Shown here piece by piece: positions 44,558-51,278 of a DNA stretch of 64,000 bases. Within the stretch, counting starts at the first letter, position 1. Each line of letters opens with the position of its first letter. The notes under the pieces were generated by a model. It made no database searches and had not been told where the DNA came from. It saw only the letters and a program-made list of their open reading frames with translations. Both the position numbers and the translations under genes were made by a program. Source of the DNA: Sphingobium sp. 66-54 (GTDB lineage: Bacteria; Pseudomonadota; Alphaproteobacteria; Sphingomonadales; Sphingomonadaceae); contig MKWI01000020.1 of assembly GCA_001899715.1 (NCBI GenBank), positions 1 to 64,000 on the forward strand, read 5' to 3'.

Positions 44558-45213
44558 AGGACAAAGATCGGCGTAAAGCGCGCGACCTCCTCGGGCGAGT
44601 CGTTGAGAACGACGTCGCCAATCTGTGCCCAGCTATGCGCGGCGAAAGGAATACCCCTGACACCCATCACGAGATGGGCTGCACATCCAAGTGCGGCGAG
44701 CCGTTGAACAAGCGCGATCGAGCGCGACAGGCATCGGTTTGCCGGCGTCCTGGCGAGCTTCGCCAGTTCGAAGGCCCTGATTGTTCTGGCTGGCAGACGA
44801 TGATCGATTGAAGCAGTGACCGCCCGGGCTTTCTCGCTGCGCAGGGAAGAAATGACCGATGCCAGTCCCTGCCGGTCGAGCCGTTTCCTGATCCGGGTTT
44901 CGGTAAGGAGAGTTCTCAGCGTTTCGCCCAGGGTTGTCTCACCCTTCAGCGCATCCGCTGCCCGAGACGGCACAGGCAATTCGACCTGCTGCCTCACTTC
45001 GTTGCCGTCTTTCGAACACAGGATACCCCTCTCGGTCAGGGTTGAAACGGCCAACGTCGGTGCGGAATGTCCTTCGATGACGGACAGGAAACTGGCTTCG
45101 AGATCTGCGCCTAACTGGAAATAGCGATCCCTATTCACATCCAGAAAAATTACGCGTGACCCTGCGCGACAGTAGAATATCCCGGGTGCCGTCCCATAGT
45201 GCATTGCGGGCAT
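44554..45213 (-). CDS. Lasso peptide B protein (leader-binding plus leader peptidase)
   Basis: A protein of about 219 residues. The N-terminal part (GIFYCRAGSRVIFLDVNRDRYFQLG) is a PqqD-like leader-recognition domain (B1/RRE). The C-terminal half is a transglutaminase-like Cys protease (B2): Cys in ARTPANRCLSRSIALVQRLAALG, His in FAAHSWAQIGD and Asp in VVLNDSPEEV. It removes the leader. The track begins at a TTG; ATG codons at 45213 and 45204 are both possible. Fused B1-B2 is the rule for proteobacterial lasso loci. Confidence 0.9.
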   Translation of the reverse strand: MPAMHYGTAPGIFYCRAGSRVIFLDVNRDRYFQLGADLEASFLSVIEGHSAPTLAVSTLTERGILCSKDGNEVRQQVELPVPSRAADALKGETTLGETLRTLLTETRIRKRLDRQGLASVISSLRSEKARAVTASIDHRLPARTIRAFELAKLARTPANRCLSRSIALVQRLAALGCAAHLVMGVRGIPFAAHSWAQIGDVVLNDSPEEVARFTPIFVL

Positions 45214-45222
45214 CCGCAAGAA

Positions 45223-45249
45223 AGGGCGTGCGAAGAAAACGCACGCCCT
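45223..45249 (-). terminator. Hairpin between lasso precursor and B gene
   Basis: AGGGCGTGCG and CGCACGCCCT form a perfect 10-bp stem with a 7-base loop, 6 bases after the precursor stop and directly before the B gene. On the gene strand it is followed by TTCTT. This is probably a partial terminator or mRNA-stabilising element that makes more precursor than enzymes. Confidence 0.7.
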
Positions 45250-45255
45250 CTCCAG

Positions 45256-45390
45256 TCAGTCCTGCGCGATTCCGGTGAGGAACTGCTGCCGGCCTCCGCC
45301 GACATCCTGATCGATCAGCGCCTCGCCCTTGGTTTCGACCGACGCCTTGCCCAGGTCGATGACCTCCTCTGTTACTTCGGTGCGTTCCAT
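45256..45390 (-). CDS. Lasso peptide precursor, benenodin-like
   Basis: A 44-residue precursor. The ATG at 45390 has GAAGGAG 7 bases upstream; the track's longer frame is not used. The leader (MERTEVTEEVIDLGKASVETK) has the conserved Thr at the penultimate position. The predicted 23-residue core starts GEALIDQD and ends LTGIAQD, so Gly1 and Asp8 would form an eight-membered ring, with a Gly-rich loop and a tail holding Arg, Gln-Gln-Phe-Leu as possible plugs. Leader and ring size resemble benenodin-1, but the core differs from those I remember. B and C genes follow on the same strand. Confidence 0.85.
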   Translation of the reverse strand: MERTEVTEEVIDLGKASVETKGEALIDQDVGGGRQQFLTGIAQD

Positions 45391-45690
45391 TGTTTCACTC
45401 CTTCCTTCACGCGACTCGATTAGCCGCAAGCGGAAGGGTTTCAGATCGAGTTGCAGCAATCTATTTTATAATCGAATTATAATCCGATTATAATCGAAGC
45501 TATCGGCTACGCAGATATGGTCAATTACGTGAAAATGTGACCGAGTAGTGAGATCGTGCGTTGGGAGCACGCACCGACGCCTTTAGCTTGAGCCTGGACA
45601 TGCGCGCCAGTCACCCGGTCACTCCGCTCGCAAGCAAGCGGCGCGCTATTCTAGCGTATAGGAAGCGCTTGTGTATCCGCTATCCGAAAT
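45391..45690. promoter_or_regulatory. Lasso promoter region with three tandem 11-bp repeats
   Basis: This 300-bp gap separates the lasso precursor from the end of the trb operon. At 45467-45499 there are three head-to-tail 11-bp units, TATAATCGAAT, TATAATCCGAT and TATAATCGAAG, in an A/T-rich patch that contrasts with the GC-rich surroundings. They sit about 80 bp upstream of the precursor start and contain possible TATAAT boxes on either strand. The rest (45500-45690) shows no gene; weak dyads such as CCGCTCGCAAGCAAGCGG might end the trb transcript. Confidence 0.6.
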
Positions 45691-45927
45691 TTAATCCGAT
45701 TTGGACCCGGACTGACTTCTGTTCCTGACAAAGCCGCGATCGGTGGCCATGAACCGATCAAGCATCGGCGCAATCAGGCGTTCGACGGAAAGCGGTTGAG
45801 AAAGGCCGGTCTGGGCGGCGTGAACCCTGGCATAGGCAATGAGATCGCGGTGGACGGACGCGGGCAGGTCCAGTGTCAGCTTGACCGGCTTGTCATCGTC
45901 GATCGGCCCCAGTTTCAGCTTGCTCAT
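45691..45927 (-). CDS. DUF2274 protein at the end of the trb operon
   Basis: A 78-residue protein (MSKLKLGPIDDDKPVKLTLDLPASVHRDLIAYARVHAAQTG...) of the DUF2274 family, which is nearly always found just after trbI. The body resembles a ribbon-helix-helix-like strand and helices (VKLTLDLPASVHRDLIAYA), so it may be a small regulator. The start overlaps the trbI stop by one base; the longer frame in the track is antisense to trbI. Confidence 0.85.
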   Translation of the reverse strand: MSKLKLGPIDDDKPVKLTLDLPASVHRDLIAYARVHAAQTGLSQPLSVERLIAPMLDRFMATDRGFVRNRSQSGSKSD

Positions 45928-47219
45928 CACTGTTCCTCCCGCGGCGGCTCGAGCACCAAATCTCGCGTCACGATGACGTGAAGGACATGGCCTGGGCGTA
46001 TGGTGAGCGTCGGGGGGATACCGAGTTGACGCTGCACGACCTGGCGTCCCGTTTGATTGATCGTGTCCTGCGTGCCGTAGCGCAACGCCTCGACCAACGC
46101 GTCGTCGCTGTCGGTTGCGAGTTCGGTGCCGACGCCCAGCAACGTCGAGATCAGCGCGGCCTTGAGCATGCTGCCCCAATGATAGTTCACGCGATCCCGG
46201 ATCCCCGCCATACCGGACGCATCGGCACCTGGCTGGCGGTCCAGCAGGATCGAGCGGCCGCCTGGAAGAATAAGACGATCCCAGGCGAGCAGCACGCGGC
46301 TTTGGCCCGCCGAGACTTCGCTGTCATATTCTCCGATCAGCCGCGAGCCCTGCGGGATGAGAAGGATGCGTCCCGTCGGGCTGTCATAGACATTCTGTGT
46401 AACCTGGGCGGCGATCTGGCCGGGCAGGTCCGACTGGATGCCGGTGATCAACGCGGCCGGGATGACGCTGCCCGCCTGCACGATATAAGGTGAAGCCGGT
46501 GGCGCGATCCGCTCATCGCTGGCGGTGGAGCGGTCGGCGGCGACGGCCATAAAGCCCCGCTTGCCAGTCGGCGCGGGAGCCGGATTGGCCGCAATGCCAA
46601 CTGAAGCGGGCGGCATAGCCTGCTCTGCAGACGCCGCCGAAGCGCGCGCGCCGCTCATTGCTTCGCCGAGGAACAATCGACTGGTGCGCGCGGTGTCGCG
46701 CTCCTGCACGATGCGCTGGCGGGCCTGTTCCGCTGCAGCGATGCGCGGGTCCACCGATTGAGGAGCCGGCGTCCCCATGGGCGGCGCGGGAACGGGCTGA
46801 CCATTTTGCTGCGCCGAGAGGATCGGGCGGCCGAGGTCGCCCGGGAGCGGCTGACCGAGCTTGGGAACCTTGTCGTAGCTGGCCGGCGCCGCGGTCACAT
46901 TATCCGCCTTATTCCGGCTCTCGGTTTCGACGAGATTCGGTGCGTCGGCATGACGCGCGGGCAGAAGTGCATAGACGAGCGCGCCGCCGATGCTGAGGCA
47001 GGCGACCGCACCGACAGAGGCAAGCGCCTTGCGCGAAAGGCGCATGACGGACGGCGGATCGCCGCGCAACCGGAATGCCTGCCCATCATGGACGGGGCGC
47101 GGAGCGGTAACTGGCGCCGCTTCCGGTTCCTCCCCGGTATTCGGCCTGGCTGCGGGATCCTGCGGCAGGCCGGCTACCGGCTCCCCAGCTTCAGCCCTTT
47201 CTCCTCCCGGCCCGCTCAT
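45927..47219 (-). CDS. trbI: TrbI/VirB10 type IV secretion protein
   Basis: A 430-residue VirB10-like protein that spans inner and outer membranes in the conjugation pore. It has a cytoplasmic Pro-rich start, one helix (LASVGAVACLSIGGALVYALLPARH, about residues 65-90), a Pro-rich periplasmic linker and the C-terminal TrbI domain (YIVQAGSVIPAALITGIQSDLPGQIAAQVTQNVYDSPTGRILLIPQGSRLIGEY). It overlaps trbG by 4 bp. Confidence 0.95.
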   Translation of the reverse strand: MSGPGGERAEAGEPVAGLPQDPAARPNTGEEPEAAPVTAPRPVHDGQAFRLRGDPPSVMRLSRKALASVGAVACLSIGGALVYALLPARHADAPNLVETESRNKADNVTAAPASYDKVPKLGQPLPGDLGRPILSAQQNGQPVPAPPMGTPAPQSVDPRIAAAEQARQRIVQERDTARTSRLFLGEAMSGARASAASAEQAMPPASVGIAANPAPAPTGKRGFMAVAADRSTASDERIAPPASPYIVQAGSVIPAALITGIQSDLPGQIAAQVTQNVYDSPTGRILLIPQGSRLIGEYDSEVSAGQSRVLLAWDRLILPGGRSILLDRQPGADASGMAGIRDRVNYHWGSMLKAALISTLLGVGTELATDSDDALVEALRYGTQDTINQTGRQVVQRQLGIPPTLTIRPGHVLHVIVTRDLVLEPPREEQ

Positions 47220-48232
47220 GACCGGCCCTTACGGTGCGGGCTTTCGCGCTCGATGCTGACCTTTGCCTCGCGTTTGCCCGAAGCAAGCCGCAGTTCGGCA
47301 CGGGAAAAAAGCCGGTCGACGATCATATAGCGGCCGACGACGCGGTAATTGACCAGCTCGGTGGTTCCGGTGTCGCCCACGACGAACAGCGGCGGCATGT
47401 CGGTGCGCTCCACGCCTTCAGCAAATTCGATGAAGATCTGCCGGCCATCATCGAACACACGCACCGGCCGCCAGTCGGGCCTATCCCCGTCGATCCGATA
47501 GCCAAAATTGAGGGCGGTGAGGTCCACACCCGAAGCCAGCGGCGTATTGCGCGCCCGCTCGGTTTCGGTGGTCCGCAGTGCGATGAGCTGATCTTGCGGA
47601 TAGATCCACGACACCGAGGCCATCCAGGTGGAGGGCGTTGCACGCAGTTCCAGATGATAGGTGCGCCGGTCGGTATTGATGATCAGATTCGTGGTAATGT
47701 CCGGCCGGGTGGGCTTCGCGAGGATATGTACGCGCGCCGTCGGACCAGCCCCGCTCACCGTGTCGCCGATGATCCAGCGCACGGTGTCACCGGCCGCGAC
47801 CGGCCCGGGGCCTACAAGCTGTTCGCCTTCCTGAAGCGCGATGTCGGTCACCTGACCGGGCGCGGCATAGACCTGATAGAGCGCTCCTTGCGTCCAGGGA
47901 TATTGCTGGATCGCATTGACGAATCCGTCGCGAACGGGCTGCACGCGGGCGGCGTCATTGGCCGCTCCGACACGGCGGCGCGGATCGGCCGGCTCCGGCG
48001 GTAGCTGCGCCGTATCCCCGATCGGCTTCAACTGGCCGGGCAGCGGCAAAGGCTCGGGGATGGCTACGACCTGCACGGCCCGCTTCGGTTCCGGCGCTGG
48101 CGTCGCGAGCACCTCGCGCGGCGCTTCCTGGACGGTCGCGCGCGGCTTCGCGGACGTCGTGGCGCAGGCGCCAAGCGCGGACGCGGAGATCAGCAAGGCC
48201 GGAACAGCCTTGCGAAATGAAATCTGTCTCAT
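47216..48232 (-). CDS. trbG: TrbG/VirB9 type IV secretion protein
   Basis: A 338-residue VirB9-like outer-membrane core protein. The signal sequence ends in a possible lipobox (LGACATTS). The VirB9 domain follows (YQVYAAPGQVTDIALQEGEQLVGPGPVAAGDTVRWIIGD, then LNFGYRIDGDRPDWRPVRVFDDGRQIFIEF). It forms the outer-membrane ring with TrbI. It overlaps trbF by 4 bp. Confidence 0.95.
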   Translation of the reverse strand: MRQISFRKAVPALLISASALGACATTSAKPRATVQEAPREVLATPAPEPKRAVQVVAIPEPLPLPGQLKPIGDTAQLPPEPADPRRRVGAANDAARVQPVRDGFVNAIQQYPWTQGALYQVYAAPGQVTDIALQEGEQLVGPGPVAAGDTVRWIIGDTVSGAGPTARVHILAKPTRPDITTNLIINTDRRTYHLELRATPSTWMASVSWIYPQDQLIALRTTETERARNTPLASGVDLTALNFGYRIDGDRPDWRPVRVFDDGRQIFIEFAEGVERTDMPPLFVVGDTGTTELVNYRVVGRYMIVDRLFSRAELRLASGKREAKVSIERESPHRKGRS

Positions 48233-48912
48233 TGGCTGAGTTCCTTCGACCAGTTGAGGGCATTGACGAACACGCCCAGCGGGTTCTTCCGCAGGCCGTC
48301 GGGCGTGCGTGGGGTCTGGACGGTGACGGTGAGGATCGAGGACCAGCGCGAGGTCTCGGCAAGCGCACCGTCAGAATAGCGCCGCTCGGTCCAGGCGATC
48401 CGGAAGCTGTCATTGGAGGCGCGGATCACGCTCGACACATCGACCGCGACCTGCACCTTGCCGACCAGTGCGAAGGGATCGTTGCTCCGCGCATAATCGT
48501 TGAGCGCGAGCCCGCCCTTGTCGGTGGTAAAATCATAGGCGCGCAGCCAGTTCTGACGCAGCACGATCGGGTCGGCGGGAACCGAGCGCACCCCTTCGAT
48601 GAAGCGCGCGAGATGGAACGCGATCTGCGGATCGGTCGGACGATAATCGACGTCGGCGGGAGCAACGGCCTGCGCCGCACCCAGCTTATCGACCTCGACT
48701 ACCCAGGGGGTGATATGCCCCCGCGCCGATTGCCAAACGAGGCCGGCAGACAATCCGCCCGAAAGCACAAGGCATCCGAAAAAGGCGAGCCGCCAGTTCT
48801 TCGCTGCGGATCGCGCCGAGCCGATACGATCGTCCCAGACCTGCGCGGCACGCTGGTAGGGCGTGACCGGCTCAGGCGATTGGCCATAGCGGATGGAGGG
48901 TCTTCGAAACAT
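48229..48912 (-). CDS. trbF: TrbF/VirB8 type IV secretion protein
   Basis: A 227-residue bitopic inner-membrane protein of the VirB8 family. A short cytoplasmic start (MFRRPSIRYGQSPEPVTPYQRAAQVWDDRIG) is typical for TrbF, followed by one helix and the periplasmic VirB8 fold (RPTDPQIAFHLARFIEGVRSVPADPIVLRQNWLRAYDF). The ATG at 48912 has AGGAC upstream; the track start at 49185 is too early. Confidence 0.93.
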   Translation of the reverse strand: MFRRPSIRYGQSPEPVTPYQRAAQVWDDRIGSARSAAKNWRLAFFGCLVLSGGLSAGLVWQSARGHITPWVVEVDKLGAAQAVAPADVDYRPTDPQIAFHLARFIEGVRSVPADPIVLRQNWLRAYDFTTDKGGLALNDYARSNDPFALVGKVQVAVDVSSVIRASNDSFRIAWTERRYSDGALAETSRWSSILTVTVQTPRTPDGLRKNPLGVFVNALNWSKELSQ

Positions 48913-48932
48913 GCAGGTGTCCTTTCGAGAAT

Positions 48933-50309
48933 TCAGCTCTTGTCGGAGACGTCGGGGCCGTTGCCGCCGCCATGGCTGTCGCCGCCCTTGAGGGTGTGCG
49001 CCGCCATGGTCGCGCCCTGAGTCATGGCCTGGCGATGCTTCATGGCTTTCGCCCAGGAGGGCGGCCCGCTCGATGAAGATGCCGGTCCCGCTCCGGACTC
49101 CGCGGGAGCGGCGGCAGTCGAAGCAGCCGGGCCTTCCGGTGCCGCTCCGAAGCTGGAGCGCGCGCCGCTGCGAAAGTTCGACCACAATGCCTGCCCGGCC
49201 TTGTCGGCCATCTTGCGCAAGGGCGAGACGGCAGCCCTGCCGGCACCGGCAAGCGCGGCCTCTCCCGTAGCGGCCATCCCTCCAGCAACAGCGCTGGCGC
49301 CGGCCTTGCCGAACGAGCCCATGCTGTAGGCGGCAGCCGCGGCGCCGGAGGCGCGGGCGGCACCGCTGGCCGTCGCGGTGGTCGCCCTGCCGCCCGCGGC
49401 GACCGCAGAACCGGCGGCGCCGGCTGCAAGTTTTGCGCCTGCGGCACCTCCGGCCAACGAGGCGCCCGCGAGCAGCGCCGTTCCGGCGGCAGCGCCTGCG
49501 CCGAGCTGCGGACCGCCGGCGACGATGCCGTTGGCGATCCCGGGGCCGAAGATGCCGAGCCCGAGCAGCGTCAGCGCGCCGAGAGCGATCGCCATGACCT
49601 GCTCGATGTCAGGTTCGGGACCGACGCCAGCGTTGATGAACTGGGTGAACAGCGTCGTGCCGATGCCGGTGATGACCGCCAGCACCAGCACTTTGACGCC
49701 CGACGAGATGACATGCCCCAGCACCTTCTCGGCCATGAACGCGGTGCGATTGAAGAAGGCGAAGGGAAGCAGCACGAAGCCGGCGAGCGTCACCAGCTTG
49801 AATTCGATGATGGTGACAAACACCTGGATGGCGAGGACGAAGAAAGCCAGCACCACGATCAGCCAGGCGACGAGCAGGATCATGATCTCGGGGAAATTGG
49901 TGAAGAGGCCGACCGGTCCGACCAGATCCTCGGTCGCGTCGAGCAGCGGCGCGCCGGCATCGAGCCCCGTCGCAGCGACCGTGCCGGGCTTCATGAAATC
50001 GGCGAGCGCCATCCCGCCGCCCGAAGCCTTGAGACCGAGCCCGGCGAAGCTGTCGAACAGGATCGTGGCGAGACTCGAGAAATTGCCGATGATGTAAGCG
50101 AAGACGCCGATATAGAGCGTCTTCTTGACGAGGCGCTGCAGCACGTCCTCGTCGGCGCCCCAGGCCCAGAACAGGGCGGCAATCGTCACGTCGATCGCGA
50201 TCAGCGTCGACGACAGGAAGGCGACCTCGCCGCCAAGCAGGCCGAACCCGCTGTCGATATAGCCGGTGAAGACGCCGAGGAAGGTGTCGATAACGCCGGT
50301 ATCGTTCAC
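48933..50309 (-). CDS. trbL: TrbL/VirB6 inner-membrane type IV secretion protein
   Basis: A 458-residue polytopic protein with about six helices (for example EIMILLVAWLIVVLAFFVLAIQVFVTIIEFKLVTLAGFVLLPFAFFNRTAFMAEKVLGHVISSGVKVLVLAVI), matching TrbL. The C-terminal 170 residues are Ala/Gly/Ser-rich and low in complexity, common for TrbL. It forms part of the inner-membrane channel. Confidence 0.93.
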   Translation of the reverse strand: MNDTGVIDTFLGVFTGYIDSGFGLLGGEVAFLSSTLIAIDVTIAALFWAWGADEDVLQRLVKKTLYIGVFAYIIGNFSSLATILFDSFAGLGLKASGGGMALADFMKPGTVAATGLDAGAPLLDATEDLVGPVGLFTNFPEIMILLVAWLIVVLAFFVLAIQVFVTIIEFKLVTLAGFVLLPFAFFNRTAFMAEKVLGHVISSGVKVLVLAVITGIGTTLFTQFINAGVGPEPDIEQVMAIALGALTLLGLGIFGPGIANGIVAGGPQLGAGAAAGTALLAGASLAGGAAGAKLAAGAAGSAVAAGGRATTATASGAARASGAAAAAYSMGSFGKAGASAVAGGMAATGEAALAGAGRAAVSPLRKMADKAGQALWSNFRSGARSSFGAAPEGPAASTAAAPAESGAGPASSSSGPPSWAKAMKHRQAMTQGATMAAHTLKGGDSHGGGNGPDVSDKS

Positions 50310-50554
50310 GGCCGCTCCTCCTTGCGATAGAAGCGGCGGCGCTTTTCTTCCCAGGCTGCCTCGCAGCCGCTGTCGGGCATCGTGAGCGTGCGGCAGCGGC
50401 GAAGATCGCGTGTCTGTGGATCGGCTGCGCTCTCGTCCGCCGGGGCGATCACTGTCTCCAAGTGGCGGTCCTCGCGGAGCGTGATGCCGATTGTCAGCGC
50501 CATGAGCAGCCCGCCAAGCGCGCTGGCCGCTGCGATCTTCGCCGTGCGGCTCAT
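50306..50554 (-). CDS. trbK-alt: TrbK-alt small membrane protein
   Basis: An 82-residue protein with an N-terminal helix (AKIAAASALGGLLMALTIGITL) and a mature part with two Cys (RDLRRCRTLTMPDSGCEAAWEEKRRRFY). It fits the TrbK-alt family found between trbJ and trbL, proposed to act in entry exclusion. The track start at 50656 is inside trbJ in another frame; the ATG at 50554 is preferred. It overlaps trbL by 4 bp. Confidence 0.85.
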   Translation of the reverse strand: MSRTAKIAAASALGGLLMALTIGITLREDRHLETVIAPADESAADPQTRDLRRCRTLTMPDSGCEAAWEEKRRRFYRKEERP

Positions 50555-50555
50555 G

Positions 50556-51278
50556 TCAGTTCTTCCCCCGGAAGCGGCGGAACCGTTCGAGTGCCTCGGC
50601 CTCGATCGCAGCGTTGCGCGCGGATTCGAGCGCCTGAGCGCGGCCCTGCGCAGCAATTGCGGCGGTGAGGTCGGCGAGCTGCTGCGACTGGAGCGCTAGC
50701 AGCTGGTTGCCGGCCTGCGCCGCCTGCAAGGCACCGCTCGCCGACTGGCTGGCGCCGACGAGCGTGTCGATCGACGTGCGGGTGCCGCCCAAATTGCCGA
50801 CCACGCCCGCCTGCACACGCAGCGCATCTTCGAGGGCCCCGACGCTGTCCTCCCAGCGCGCATTGGCATTGGCGACCATCTGGGCATGGTCGCCGGTGAG
50901 CGCACTGCCCTTGTAGCGGCCATCGAACGCTTGCTGGATGCTCTGCACATCATAGGCGATGCGTTGAGCCTGGCTCAGCAACTGCCGGGTCTGATCGACC
51001 TGTTGCTGCAAGGTCGAGAGCGTCGAGACCGGCAGGCTGGCGAGATTCTTCGCCTCGTTGATGAGGCTGGTTGCCTGATTCTGGATCTGCTGGATTTGAT
51101 TATTGATCTGTTGCAGCGCGCGGGCCGCCTGCAGCACGTTCGACGCATAGTTGGTCGGGTCATAGACGATGCCGCCGAAACCGAACTGCGCCTGCGCCGG
51201 AACAGAGGTCATCGCGCCGGTGACGGACAGCGCGATAGCGCCGGCCAGCAAGGCGCTACCAAGCGGATACTTCTTCAT
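50556..51278 (-). CDS. trbJ: TrbJ/VirB5-like type IV secretion protein
   Basis: A 240-residue exported protein. A signal peptide (LGSALLAGAIALSVTGAMTSVPAQAQ) leads into the TrbJ hallmark GGIVYDPTNYASNVLQAARALQQINNQIQQIQNQATSLINEAKNLASLP and long helices. It is the likely pilus-tip or adhesion component. It overlaps the trbE stop by 4 bp. Confidence 0.93.
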   Translation of the reverse strand: MKKYPLGSALLAGAIALSVTGAMTSVPAQAQFGFGGIVYDPTNYASNVLQAARALQQINNQIQQIQNQATSLINEAKNLASLPVSTLSTLQQQVDQTRQLLSQAQRIAYDVQSIQQAFDGRYKGSALTGDHAQMVANANARWEDSVGALEDALRVQAGVVGNLGGTRTSIDTLVGASQSASGALQAAQAGNQLLALQSQQLADLTAAIAAQGRAQALESARNAAIEAEALERFRRFRGKN

